A DNA stretch of 64,000 bases from GCA-2724215 sp015660315 (GCA_029941315.1 JAPYQE010000004.1:8044-72043), one strand, 5' to 3'. Positions 17,944-26,495 are shown, counted from the first letter of the stretch. Program-made: numbers and translations. Notes: generated by a model from the letters alone, not told the origin.

Positions 17944-18356
17944 CTATTCGATCAGTTCAAAACTCAGCGTGCGCTCGCCGACCCGGCGGTCGAAGGCCAG
18001 CGCCGTGCGCACGTCTGCCTGAAAGACGACGACGATCTCGCGTTGACCGTGGCCGTGTCTTCGCCTAGCAGCCCGAGCACCATGTCTTTGGGATGGTAGC
18101 GGTCGTACATGACCATGTTGTTATGGGGGCCGCCGGTATTGCCGAAGTCGCTACCCTCGTCGTCAAAATTGATGCCCAAGACGGCTTCGCCGCGCAAATT
18201 CCAGACGCTGTCGGTTGCTGCGTCGCGGAAGGTCAGCAGCGAGAAGTCGGCGCTTTTGTCGGTTGCGGCCGGGGCACTCGGGCGGAAGATGGGCTCTTTT
18301 TTGCTCCTGCAGGCCGATACGAGCAACGCTGCATACAGGCATATGATGCGGTACAT
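17944..18356 (-). pseudogene. Lipoprotein with C-terminal frameshift, DUF3179-like pieces
   Basis: The protein starts MYRIICLYAALLVSAC, a lipoprotein signal with the lipobox VSAC. DSVWNLRGEAVLG and DFGNTGGPHNNMVMYDR resemble segments of DUF3179 proteins, though their order differs from what I remember of that family. The primary frame degenerates into a Ser/Arg-rich tail after GEDTATVN and stops at 17964. One base change of frame near 18030 restores a sensible end: REIVVVFQADVRTALAFDRR then TLSFELIE, stopping at 17944. A single-base shift could be real or a sequence error, because only one event is needed. There is no gene between it and the metalloprotease start (17856-17943). Confidence 0.55.
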
Positions 18357-18453
18357 GGCCTACCTCCGTATGGCCTGAAATCAGCAGCGGCGTTGCTGTG
18401 CCTCAGTGAAGTATTTACATTGCCTGCGTCATAAAATCCAACTGGAGATACTC

Positions 18454-19440
18454 ATGGACCTGACTAAAAGACCCCGGCGTCTGCGCCGCTCGGAAGCTAT
18501 GCGCAGCCTGGTGCGCGAGACGAGCGTGCGCGTCGATGACCTGATCTATCCGATGTTTGTTACCGAAGGCCAAAAGACGCGCGAGCCGATCGACTCAATG
18601 CCCGGGCAATTTCGTTTTAGCGTCGATGAACTGGTGGCCGAATGCCAGGAGCTCAGGGATTTGGGTATCCCGGCGGTTAATCTCTTCGGTTATTCGACCG
18701 AGAAAGACGATATGGCGAGTAAATCCTACGATCCGGAGGGGCTGATCCAGCGGGCAGTGCGCGGCATTAAGGCGCAGGTGCCCGAGCTTTGCGTGCAAAC
18801 CGATATCGCGCTCGATCCTTATACTAACCACGGCCACGACGGATTGGTCGTCGATGATGAGATTATAAACGACGAAACGGTAGAGGTTTTATGCAAGATG
18901 GCGCTGTCGCACGCCGAAGCCGGGGTCGATTGGGTGGCGCCATCGGATATGATGGACGGTCGAGTGGGCGGTATTCGCCAGGCGCTGGACGCAGAGGGGC
19001 ATACCAATGTCGGCATTTTGGCCTATTCGGCTAAGTATGCCTCGTGTTTTTACGGGCCGTTTCGCGGCGCGTTAGACTCGGCGCCGAAGAAGGGCGACAA
19101 GAAGACCTATCAGATGGACCCCGCCAATGGTCGCGAGGCGCTGGTGGAGATCGCGCTCGATATCGAGCAAGGCGCTGACGTGGTGATGGTCAAACCGGCG
19201 TTGGCCTACTTGGATGTGATCGCGGCGGCGCGCGCGGCTTTTGATGTGCCGATCGCCGCGTATAATGTCTCGGGAGAATTTGGCATGATTACGGCGGCGG
19301 CGGAGCGGGGGTGGGTCGATCGAGAGAAGGCGATTATGGAGATGTTGACTTCTATTAAGCGGGCGGGAGCGGATATGATTTTGACGTATTTTGCCAAAGA
19401 GGTGGCGGGGATATTGATGAAAACGAGGCCAAGGAATTAG
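18454..19440 (+). CDS. hemB: Delta-aminolevulinic acid dehydratase (porphobilinogen synthase)
   Basis: A 328-residue enzyme joining two 5-aminolevulinate molecules to porphobilinogen in tetrapyrrole synthesis. The two catalytic lysines are Lys194 (YSAKYASCFYGPF) and Lys247 (VMVKPALAYLD). In place of the Cys zinc ligands of the E. coli and human enzymes it has Asp117, Asp121 and Asp129 in TDIALDPYTNHGHDG, the Asp-rich form seen in Mg/K-dependent or zinc-free enzymes such as that of Pseudomonas. The open frame begins at 18406, but ATG 18454 has the usual N terminus (DLTKRPRRLRRS) and a TGGAGA ribosome site. It ends at a strong bidirectional terminator shared with the converging gene. Confidence 0.95.
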   Translation: MDLTKRPRRLRRSEAMRSLVRETSVRVDDLIYPMFVTEGQKTREPIDSMPGQFRFSVDELVAECQELRDLGIPAVNLFGYSTEKDDMASKSYDPEGLIQRAVRGIKAQVPELCVQTDIALDPYTNHGHDGLVVDDEIINDETVEVLCKMALSHAEAGVDWVAPSDMMDGRVGGIRQALDAEGHTNVGILAYSAKYASCFYGPFRGALDSAPKKGDKKTYQMDPANGREALVEIALDIEQGADVVMVKPALAYLDVIAAARAAFDVPIAAYNVSGEFGMITAAAERGWVDREKAIMEMLTSIKRAGADMILTYFAKEVAGILMKTRPRN

Positions 19441-19476
19441 CTGCAATTTGGATGGATGAGAAATTTTTTGACACAG

Positions 19477-19524
19477 AAAGAAAAACGTGCCACCGGCTGA
19501 AAAGTTGGTGGCACGTTCTTTCTT
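19477..19524. terminator. Bidirectional rho-independent terminator between hemB and the MetE-like gene
   Basis: AACGTGCCACC (19484-19494) pairs exactly with GGTGGCACGTT (19507-19517), with a 12-base loop. The stem is flanked by an A-rich run on the left and a T-rich run on the right, so it can stop transcription from both converging genes. Confidence 0.88.
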
Positions 19525-19535
19525 ATTTGTAGGAT

Positions 19536-20549
19536 CTAAAGCCCCAAGTACAGATCCCGCCCCTTGGCTAATGCCTCGATCTTGCGGTCGGCGATCGAGC
19601 GTTTGAGCATCCAGAAACCGCAGTCGGGATGGATATACTGGATGCGATCGGGACCGGCGGCGTTGACTGCGGCTGCGATAGAGCGGGCGATCTCTTCGGG
19701 GGTTTCGATGTGGTTGACCTTGATGTCGACGACGCCGATGCCGATGCCGATGCGCGGGTCTATTTCTTTTAGCACGTCGAGGTCGCTTACCGGGCGGTGC
19801 GCCAATTCCAATACCAAATGATCGGTGTGTAATTCATTGAGAAAAGCCAATAGCGCTTTCCACTCGCCCTGCTGGATGGTTTGGCCGCCGTAGTTGCCGA
19901 AGCAGAAGTGCACGGCGGTCTTGGTGCCCTCGTCGGCTTGGTCGAGCACGGCGTTGATCGCGCGGGCGGCGAGGGGGCCGTCGGCGGGGTTGCCGGGGAT
20001 ATTGGCCTCGTCTATCTGGAGGCAGTCGCAGGGCAGGCCGCGCACTTGCTCGGCGAGGACCTGGGCGACACCCATCAATAGCGCCTCGAAATCGCCGTAA
20101 TGGTGGTCGAGTAGGGTGCGAGCCAGCATATAAGGGCTGGTCAGCGTGAACTTGAACGGACCGCCGGCGACGGCACCGGCGCGGGCGCAGTCAGAGAGTA
20201 GGTCGAGGCTACCCTCAGAAAGCTCGCTGTCGACCACTGCAGCGGGTTTGGCACGGAAACCCATGCTCTGCTTGGCGGCGAACTCCTCGGTCTCGCTGCG
20301 GCCGAAATCGGCGCGGGTCCCGCCCATCGGCCGGACGAAGTATTCGATCATACCATTGGTGTCGGGGTGGTTGGTGTCGAAACGGTAGAGTTCGCCGTCG
20401 GTGGGTAAGTCGATACCGGCCTGGCGCTGCGTGTCGAAGACGACGCGGGTGGCGTCGATAACGCCCTGTTCAGAAGGCAGAGCTTGCAGCCATTCAGGTA
20501 CGGGATAGGAGCCGACGGTGGTGGTCTGGATGGCAGGAGTGTTGGGCAT
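19536..20549 (-). CDS. MetE C-terminal-like (cobalamin-independent methionine synthase family) methyltransferase
   Basis: A 337-residue protein matching the C-terminal catalytic barrel of MetE; full MetE is about 750 residues, so this is the short, core-only form. TTTVGSYPVPEW at the start is the usual opening. The zinc ligands can be read as His214 and Cys216 (VHFCFGNYGG) and Cys310 in HPDCGFW, with a Glu in the expected region between (LELAHRP). DEANIPGNP near 175 is the family DEP-like loop. Short forms occur as methionine synthases working with a corrinoid partner and as enzymes of unknown methyl-transfer. A B12-uptake operon lies 3 kb away on the same strand, but no corrinoid protein partner gene is adjacent. 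Confidence 0.8.
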   Translation of the reverse strand: MPNTPAIQTTTVGSYPVPEWLQALPSEQGVIDATRVVFDTQRQAGIDLPTDGELYRFDTNHPDTNGMIEYFVRPMGGTRADFGRSETEEFAAKQSMGFRAKPAAVVDSELSEGSLDLLSDCARAGAVAGGPFKFTLTSPYMLARTLLDHHYGDFEALLMGVAQVLAEQVRGLPCDCLQIDEANIPGNPADGPLAARAINAVLDQADEGTKTAVHFCFGNYGGQTIQQGEWKALLAFLNELHTDHLVLELAHRPVSDLDVLKEIDPRIGIGIGVVDIKVNHIETPEEIARSIAAAVNAAGPDRIQYIHPDCGFWMLKRSIADRKIEALAKGRDLYLGL

Positions 20550-20618
20550 GATTTTCCTCGGGTAGATATTGAAAGAACGGGAATATCAAATAAAGTTTTT
20601 GTGCCGCCGGCGCAATAT

Positions 20619-21644
20619 TTAGCGGATCGATTCCAATACTACATGTAAACCGCGGTGATCGCTATTCGAGACTTTGACGACCTCGGCGGAGACGGTGCGA
20701 AAACCCTTGTGCAGGACGGCGTCGATACGTGCGAAGGGCAGCGAGGCGTGGTAGGTATAGCCAAAACCGAAGCCGGCTTCGGTCCAGGCGTCATTGAGCA
20801 GGTCGCGCAGTGGGCGGTTGGAGCGGTAGATCGGCGTCGAGTTGAGGTCGCCGCCGAGGATTACGGGATGGTTGGTGGCGGCTATTTCCTTGGCTAGGAT
20901 CTCGGATTGTTGTAAACGGAGTTTGGATGAGCCGAAAAGCACCCGCCCGCCCTGGACTAGGGGCAACGATTCGAGGTGTACGGTGTAAAGGTCAACGGGC
21001 ACTTCTTCGTAATTGATGCGGACCCGCGGGAAGTAGCGGATCTGGCGGGCCCAGGAACGGGCGCGAACGGAAGGCAGGGTTTGCATGGGTGTTTTGCTCA
21101 TGACCAAGCTGCCCATGCCGGCGTCGCGGCGCAGGATCTGAAAGTAGATGTGGTAGCCCAGTTGTTTGGCGAGCACTTCCCAGCCCTTTCTGTGGCCGAC
21201 ATAGGCTTCTTGCATCAGGACGATGTCGAAATCGCCCGAGGCGAGGATCCCGATAAATTCCTCCGGGGATTCCATGCCGATGTTTTGCGTGTAGATGTGT
21301 AGGTAACCCGCGCGATCGGGTGGGGCTTGAGCTGCGGGCGAAGTGCCCATGGTGCTAAAGGTTTCGCCGATAATTAGTAAGGCGGCGAGGCCGGGCAGGA
21401 TGGCGATCGGAATTTCCTCGCGCAGGATGGCGAGTGCAGCGACGGCGACGGCGAGGACCAGTAGCATCAGGCGCAGAAAGGGCTGCGCGGCAAGGACCTC
21501 GAGTTCGATAAGGGCATTGCCGAGCAGATAGGGCAAGGCCGTGAGTATGAAGAGCACGGCGGCGGTGCTCCAGAGAAGGATGGGCGGGCCGTTATCTTCG
21601 TAGTGATCTTTGCGTGGGCGTGCGCGCGTTGGGCGTCTGGCCAT
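20619..21644 (-). CDS. Membrane-anchored endonuclease/exonuclease/phosphatase (EEP) family protein
   Basis: A 341-residue protein with an Arg-rich N terminus, then three hydrophobic segments (about residues 22-42, 50-72 and 76-93) that anchor it, and an EEP domain from about 120. The domain has LLMQE-type motif (IVLMQEAYVG), GGDLNSTP with Asp266 and Asn268, and a final SDHRGLHV with Asp329/His330, the catalytic pair. This is the layout of bacterial membrane EEP proteins that act on phosphodiesters outside or at the membrane; the substrate is unknown. It is 172 bases downstream of the propeller gene in the B12 block and could be co-transcribed, though a hairpin repeat lies between. Confidence 0.8.
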   Translation of the reverse strand: MARRPTRARPRKDHYEDNGPPILLWSTAAVLFILTALPYLLGNALIELEVLAAQPFLRLMLLVLAVAVAALAILREEIPIAILPGLAALLIIGETFSTMGTSPAAQAPPDRAGYLHIYTQNIGMESPEEFIGILASGDFDIVLMQEAYVGHRKGWEVLAKQLGYHIYFQILRRDAGMGSLVMSKTPMQTLPSVRARSWARQIRYFPRVRINYEEVPVDLYTVHLESLPLVQGGRVLFGSSKLRLQQSEILAKEIAATNHPVILGGDLNSTPIYRSNRPLRDLLNDAWTEAGFGFGYTYHASLPFARIDAVLHKGFRTVSAEVVKVSNSDHRGLHVVLESIR

Positions 21645-21712
21645 AGTATGGTAAATATAAGCACTTCTGGTAGACTAGCTGTGGGGCGGCCCAGTTAAGA
21701 CTATATCTTGGC

Positions 21713-21770
21713 TCATTCTCGCCCGCCATCCCTGGCGGGCTCCGAGGGTGTTGCCTTGATGTTGCTGTCC
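21713..21770. repeat. Hairpin-containing dispersed repeat, copy A
   Basis: The stretch begins GCTCATTCTCGC and holds a perfect 7-base stem, CCCGCCA-TCCC-TGGCGGG, then TCCGAG. A second, diverged copy sharing GCTCATTCTCGC, CCATCCCTG and TCCGAG lies at 52936-53000. Both sit between genes, which fits a REP-like intergenic repeat. Confidence 0.5.
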
Positions 21771-21816
21771 TGCAAAATCGGGGCAACAATCTGCAACGTG
21801 TACTCCTCATCTTACA

Positions 21817-23229
21817 TTATTTAAGCAATGTCATTTTCCGCGCTTGACGTCTTTCCCCTTGACGCAATTCCACAAAATAAGAACCACTGCCCGCCGTAAT
21901 TCCGTTATCGCCTCGACCGTCCCAGGTGTAGCGGTGCTCGCCGGCCTGCAATACACCGGCGAAGAGTGTGCGGACCCGGCGCCCCAAGAGGTCGTATACG
22001 GTCAGTTCGACCGAGGTATGCGCGCTGGCGATCTCGAAGGGGATCAGTGTTTCAGCGTTGAAAGGATTGGGGAAGGCGAACCCGAGGTCGCTTCGCTCGG
22101 GCAAGGCGAGGCCCGTCTCTCCTTCGACCGCGGTGGGCACGGGCACTGGGGCATCGCTGAGCACCGCGATGCTCGATGGGGGCAGGCTGGTAGAGATGGG
22201 ACCGGCTATGAACTGGTCGGTGTCGGTATCGTAGAAGAGTAGGCCGCCGGTATCGGGGTCGGAGAAGGTGCCGCGGTCGGCGACGATCAGGCGCTTGCCA
22301 TCGACGGCGAGACTAGGCGTGAAGCCGGTGGAGTGGTTGGCGAGTTTGTCGCCAACAGTGCCGTTGGCCAGATCTACGGGAAAGACATGGTTGGCGAAAT
22401 TTTCGTCGGAGACGATGACATAGGCTTTATTGGCGGAGGCCAAATCGAGGAAGTTGATATCGCCGCCGAGGGCGACTTCGGAGATGACGAGGCCCAGGCT
22501 AGTGCCATTGGCCAGGTCGAGCACTTCGATGCCACCGGCCATATCGCCGAAACCCGCAACTTCGGCGACAACGAGCCGATTGCCGGCGGCGACTACGCTG
22601 GTGGGATTGCCGGCGGATAGCAACCAGGCTTGTACGCCGTCGGTGTTCGGGTCCATGTCGACGAGCTGGTCGGTGTTGGTGTCGACGACGACTAGGATGC
22701 CTTGCGCGGCGGGTTTGAAACCCGCGTTGCGGTCTTGCAGTTGGCAGGCGATGTAGAGGCGGTCGCCGACGACGGCCATTTGTGACATCTCCGGTGCGCC
22801 GTCGACATCGGCGAACGCGCGGAGGTCTATTGTGCCGAGTTCACTGCCGTCCTGTGGGTTTACAATCAGCACTTGGGTATCGTCGTAGCGCGAGATGTAG
22901 GCCTTGCTGGGGGAGACGAATGCGATGTCGTGCGGGTTGGTGCCGTTGCCGGTTGAAAACTGCATCACCGGTGTGCGTGGGTCGCTTTCGTCGAGTACTA
23001 GCACATTGTCTTGGCCGAGGCGGTTGACGACATAGATCCGGCCTTGGTAATAGCGCACGATGGTATCTGAATGCAGATTGAGCAGGTTCGTTTGTGCTTC
23101 TGCGGCACCCGACGGCAAATAAGCGGCGCTACCGCTGGCGAAGTCGGTGGTGGTCACGAAGAGTCCAGATTGCGCGAGTGCACCGCTGCTAAGGGCGGAG
23201 AAGGTGATGAAGGTGAATAAAATGTTCAC
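21817..23229 (-). CDS. Exported YncE/BtuG-like beta-propeller with FlgD-like sorting tail
   Basis: A 470-residue exported protein starting at GTG 23229 with an AAAGGA ribosome site and a signal ending ALAQ. Residues 25-360 form repeated propeller blades; each has a strand such as RIYVVNR, KAYISRYD, LYIACQ or LLVVVDTNTD-like text and mentions of values over a fixed pattern, like YncE and DUF5074 surface proteins. After about 385 comes the tail AFPNPFNAETLIPFEI ... LTVYDLLGRRVRTL ... YTWDGRGDNGI. It begins 13 bases after the receptor gene that is under a cobalamin riboswitch. In Bacteroides, the propeller BtuG captures B12 and hands it to BtuB. The same arrangement here suggests, but does not prove, a BtuG role. 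Confidence 0.72.
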   Translation of the reverse strand: MNILFTFITFSALSSGALAQSGLFVTTTDFASGSAAYLPSGAAEAQTNLLNLHSDTIVRYYQGRIYVVNRLGQDNVLVLDESDPRTPVMQFSTGNGTNPHDIAFVSPSKAYISRYDDTQVLIVNPQDGSELGTIDLRAFADVDGAPEMSQMAVVGDRLYIACQLQDRNAGFKPAAQGILVVVDTNTDQLVDMDPNTDGVQAWLLSAGNPTSVVAAGNRLVVAEVAGFGDMAGGIEVLDLANGTSLGLVISEVALGGDINFLDLASANKAYVIVSDENFANHVFPVDLANGTVGDKLANHSTGFTPSLAVDGKRLIVADRGTFSDPDTGGLLFYDTDTDQFIAGPISTSLPPSSIAVLSDAPVPVPTAVEGETGLALPERSDLGFAFPNPFNAETLIPFEIASAHTSVELTVYDLLGRRVRTLFAGVLQAGEHRYTWDGRGDNGITAGSGSYFVELRQGERRQARKMTLLK

Positions 23230-23242
23230 GGACGAGTCCTTT

Positions 23243-25534
23243 CTACGGAGTGAATAGGTTTTGCTTAATAGAGAGAAATAAGGCGCGGCCGGGCAGAGGA
23301 TAACCCCAGAGATCGGCGATCTGGTTGTCGGTCAAGTTGCGCACTTCCCAGTTTAGGGCAGTGCGCGTGTTTAGGGCGATGCGCCCGCCGAGACCGTGCA
23401 CCAGCCGTCTGGGCACAGGGCGCAAATTTGCGCGGTCCAGGTAGTGACGGCTTTCGCGGCTTAAAGCGTAGTGGGCGGAATGGCGGCCTTGTTCGATGTT
23501 CAGCCGAACTTCAAGCGCATGGCGCGGTGCGTTGGGTAGTTCGTTGCCGCGTTCGTAGGCGAAGCCGGAGCGGTTTTCCGCACGTTGGTAGGTGTAGTTG
23601 AAATCGATCCGGGTCCAGGCTAAGCGGGTTTGCAGGCGAGTTTCGACGCCGCTGAGTCGGGCGCGGCCGACATTGAGGGCGCGGGACACGGATTGGGAAT
23701 TCTGCATAAAGCGAATCAGGTCATCGACCGAATTGCGATAATAGGCGATCTCGGCCAGGGATAAAAATCCCGCACCGCGATAGACTAGCCCGGCATCGGA
23801 ATTGTTGCCGCGTTCGTTTTTGAGGTCGATATTGCCGATCACGGCGCCGCGGTTGCCGAAAAGCTCCTGGAAACTCGGGGGGCGTTGGCTGTGGCCGCGG
23901 TGGCCTTGTAGCGCGAAACCGTGGCCGATTTTCAGGCGCAAGCCCAGCCGCCAACTACCGAGCCACTGGCTTTTTTCGCGCTCTGGGGTTAGCTGGCTAT
24001 AGACGGAGGCATTCGGGCCGCGGAAGCGGTCGTCGAGCCTTTTGGTCTGTACTCCGGCCATAAGCGACAAGCGCCGGAGCGGGACCTCGACTTCGCTTCC
24101 GAGTGCTAGCTCTAGGCGTTGGAATGGCGGTTCGATTTCGGTGCCTAGTCGGTTTTCCCGCCGCTGTTGATCGGATCGCAGGAGGTCTTTGGGTTGGAAG
24201 GTCTGGCGGCGGGTTTCCGCGAAGCTGGTGAGCAGCGCGCTCTTGGGTAGTAGGGTGTTGATTTCGGCACGCACGCCGTGCGAGCTGATGGTGTTGCGAT
24301 TGTGTTGGGTACCGGCGCCGACCTCGCCGTGCAGGTTTTTGTACTCGCTTTCTTGGGTGAGACGGTAGGCTTTAAGGCGATAGCCCGCGGTGGCGAATAG
24401 TGGGCCGAAGAGTTCGACTTCGCTGGCTTGGCGGCGGGTGTCGTAGCGGGTGTGCAGCGATTGGTTATTGCTGATACCGGGGATGCCGCGGTGGTTGAGA
24501 TCGAAAGTCGCGTAGGCCTGCAGGCGATGGCCGCGCCAGTCGCGTTGGATCTTGCTGAGGGCCCGTAGGCCGGCGAAGTCGCTATTGCGTCGGCGGGTAT
24601 ATTGGTCGTCGTTGGCGTTATATTCGGTACCGTTGTCGTCGAGAAAGCGGAAGTCGTTTTCGCTGGCGCCGTAGTTGAGTAGGGCGCTATAGCGATAGGC
24701 ACGGCGGCGGCCGTTGATGTTCAGGCCAAGCTGACGGGTGCGAAAGGAGCCATTGCCCGCGCTCAATCGCAGATGGGGTTTGTCGCCGGGGGCGCGGGTG
24801 CGGATATGCACCACGCCGCCGATGGCGTTGCCACCAAAGCGGGCGGGCACGGCCCCGCGGTAGACGTCGATGCTCTCTACGCCGGCCAGTGGCAAGTCGC
24901 CGAGGTCTACGCCGCCGCCCTGTGCCTGGTTGAGCGGTATGCCGTCGAGGAAGACCAGCACTTGTTCGGCGGTGGAGCCACGGATTGAGACGGTGCTGAA
25001 GCTGCCCAGGCCGCCGTAGCGGCGAATCTGCACGCCGACCGCTTTTTCGAGCAGTCGAGGTAGGTCGATGCCGGCGCTACCCTCCTTGGCGAGGTCGATG
25101 CGTTCGACAAAGGCCGGTGATTCGGCCGAGTCGCCCGCCCGGCGAATCTGCACGACCATTTCGTCCATTAGCAGTGGGCGGGGTTCGAGGCGGATGGCCA
25201 GTAGGGTGTCGACGGGGGTTGTGATCTCGCGTTGGGTGGCAGTATAACCCAGATGTTCGATGCTGAGTCGCCAACGTCCGGGGGGCAGTTGTAGCGAGAA
25301 TGCGCCGCCGGTATCGGAGTAGGTGGTCTGGGAAGGTGGTGCAAGGGCGGAGGCCAGTGACTCAACGCGGAGTAGGGCACTGGAAAGGGCAATGCCCGTG
25401 TCGGCGTCGCGCACCTGTCCACGCAGGGCTGAGGCCGGCGTGGACAGCAGCAACAAAATGCCGCAGCGCGTTATATGCTTACAAAAAAACCCCGGCCTCA
25501 GATGAGGGCGGGGCGGGGCAAAATTGGCTTGCAC
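23243..25534 (-). CDS. btuB: TonB-dependent outer-membrane receptor, BtuB-like, under a cobalamin riboswitch
   Basis: Predicted 763 residues from GTG 25534. Order: signal segment (CGILLLLSTPASA), a carboxypeptidase-regulatory-like domain (GQVRDADTGIALSSALLRVE), a plug (IRRYGGLGSFSTVSIRGST, VLVFLDGIPLNQAQ, IDVYRGAVPARFGGNAIGGVVHIRT), then a 22-strand-type barrel rich in alternating aromatic residues. The longest frame starts at ATG 25630, but that ATG lies inside the riboswitch, so it is rejected. GTG 25534 has the ribosome site AAGGAAAGG 10 bases before it, although its first codons cross the terminator. TTG 25456 gives too short a signal. The upstream riboswitch makes B12 or a corrinoid the expected ligand. 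Start uncertain. Confidence 0.85.
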   Translation of the reverse strand: MQANFAPPRPHLRPGFFCKHITRCGILLLLSTPASALRGQVRDADTGIALSSALLRVESLASALAPPSQTTYSDTGGAFSLQLPPGRWRLSIEHLGYTATQREITTPVDTLLAIRLEPRPLLMDEMVVQIRRAGDSAESPAFVERIDLAKEGSAGIDLPRLLEKAVGVQIRRYGGLGSFSTVSIRGSTAEQVLVFLDGIPLNQAQGGGVDLGDLPLAGVESIDVYRGAVPARFGGNAIGGVVHIRTRAPGDKPHLRLSAGNGSFRTRQLGLNINGRRRAYRYSALLNYGASENDFRFLDDNGTEYNANDDQYTRRRNSDFAGLRALSKIQRDWRGHRLQAYATFDLNHRGIPGISNNQSLHTRYDTRRQASEVELFGPLFATAGYRLKAYRLTQESEYKNLHGEVGAGTQHNRNTISSHGVRAEINTLLPKSALLTSFAETRRQTFQPKDLLRSDQQRRENRLGTEIEPPFQRLELALGSEVEVPLRRLSLMAGVQTKRLDDRFRGPNASVYSQLTPEREKSQWLGSWRLGLRLKIGHGFALQGHRGHSQRPPSFQELFGNRGAVIGNIDLKNERGNNSDAGLVYRGAGFLSLAEIAYYRNSVDDLIRFMQNSQSVSRALNVGRARLSGVETRLQTRLAWTRIDFNYTYQRAENRSGFAYERGNELPNAPRHALEVRLNIEQGRHSAHYALSRESRHYLDRANLRPVPRRLVHGLGGRIALNTRTALNWEVRNLTDNQIADLWGYPLPGRALFLSIKQNLFTP
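25483..25513 (-). terminator. Terminator of the cobalamin riboswitch expression platform
   Basis: On the minus strand CCCCGCCCTCA (25513-25503) pairs with TGAGGCCGGGG (25500-25490) with one mismatch, followed by seven T (25489-25483). It lies between the riboswitch core and the receptor signal peptide, as expected for transcription attenuation. Confidence 0.8.
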
Positions 25535-25574
25535 CGGTGAGTCGCCTTTCCTTCGAAGGTATGCTCGACCTTGT

Positions 25575-25765
25575 CGTCCAGGCAGGTCTCCTGACTTCCG
25601 GCTCTTCTTGCGTCCCCCCTTCCCAGTCATAGGACCAGTGGGTAGAACGGGGGCAAGGACGGACTATGTCCGTCGGCCGATCACAGTGGCGGGACCGCGG
25701 CAGATTCGCACTGCCTTCCCTATTCTCCGGGTTTACACACCCGGCACCTGGACCGATCTATGTTG
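25575..25765 (-). promoter_or_regulatory. Cobalamin (B12) riboswitch
   Basis: Read on the minus strand, the conserved core appears in order: GGTGCC with a short stem, GGGAAGGCAGTGCGAATC, CCGCGGTCCCGCCACTGTGA, a variable stem (GACGGACATAGTCCGTC), TGACTGGGAAGG, and the terminal box GCCGGAAGTCAGGAGACCTGCC (25600-25579). This set is diagnostic for the adenosylcobalamin-type aptamer. It is followed by a rho-independent terminator and then the BtuB-like gene, so high B12 should reduce expression of receptor and propeller. Confidence 0.95.
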
Positions 25766-25970
25766 CTGTAGTGGCCGCTATATTTGTGTTGCGGCCAGTG
25801 ATCAAGTATGGAGCAAAAAGCGCCCTCGCGCCAGGGCAAAATGCAGTGGCCTAAAGGCGGATGCCGAGCTTCTGCATTGTTTTCAGTTGTTTAAGCCTTG
25901 CTTGAAGAGCGGCTCTTTACCACGACGATTGCATCGCCGCGACGGAGGCGGGCCACTTTTGCGGCAGGTG

Positions 25971-26486
25971 TTAGGTTTCCAATAATCTTGGCATCAGATC
26001 GACGAGATTGCAGGGCTGGTTGGTGGAGTCTAGTTGCGGGCCGATGAGTTTGTCCCAGCCGGTGGCGCAGGCACCCGAGGAACCGGGCAGGCTGAAGATG
26101 TAGGTACCGTTGGCGACGCCAGCGACGCAGCGCGACTGCAGAGTCGAGGCGCCGATTTCCTCGTAGGAAAGCATGCGGAAAACCTCGCCGAAACCCTCGA
26201 TCTCCTTGTCGAATAATACGCTGAGCGCTTCGGGCGTGCCGTCGCGGCCGGTGAGACCGGTGCCGCCGGTGGTGACTACGGCTTGCACCTTGTCGTCGGC
26301 GATCCATTGGGATACCTGGGCGCGTAGCTGGTATATATCGTCGAGCCGGATACACTTTTCGTGCAGGGTGTGCCCCGCTTCAGTGAGGCGTTCGACTAAG
26401 AGCTTGCCGGATTTGTCGGTCGATTCGTCGCGGGTGTCCGAGACGGTGAGTATGGCGATGTTGACCGGGACACGTGCTTCAGACAT
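25971..26486 (-). CDS. moaB: Molybdenum cofactor biosynthesis protein MoaB/MogA family
   Basis: A 171-residue cytoplasmic protein of the MogA/MoaB family, which adenylates molybdopterin before molybdenum insertion. AILTVSDTRDESTDKSG at the N terminus, the TTGGTGLTGRDGTPEA motif near residue 75, and SLPGSSGACATGWDKLIGPQL near 135 are the family signatures; length is normal. It starts 9 bases after the stop of the cyclotransferase gene on the same strand, so the two probably form an operon with no obvious metabolic link. No other molybdopterin gene is in the window. The 205 bases downstream hold the B12 riboswitch start. Confidence 0.9.
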   Translation of the reverse strand: MSEARVPVNIAILTVSDTRDESTDKSGKLLVERLTEAGHTLHEKCIRLDDIYQLRAQVSQWIADDKVQAVVTTGGTGLTGRDGTPEALSVLFDKEIEGFGEVFRMLSYEEIGASTLQSRCVAGVANGTYIFSLPGSSGACATGWDKLIGPQLDSTNQPCNLVDLMPRLLET

Positions 26487-26495
26487 GCGGATACC

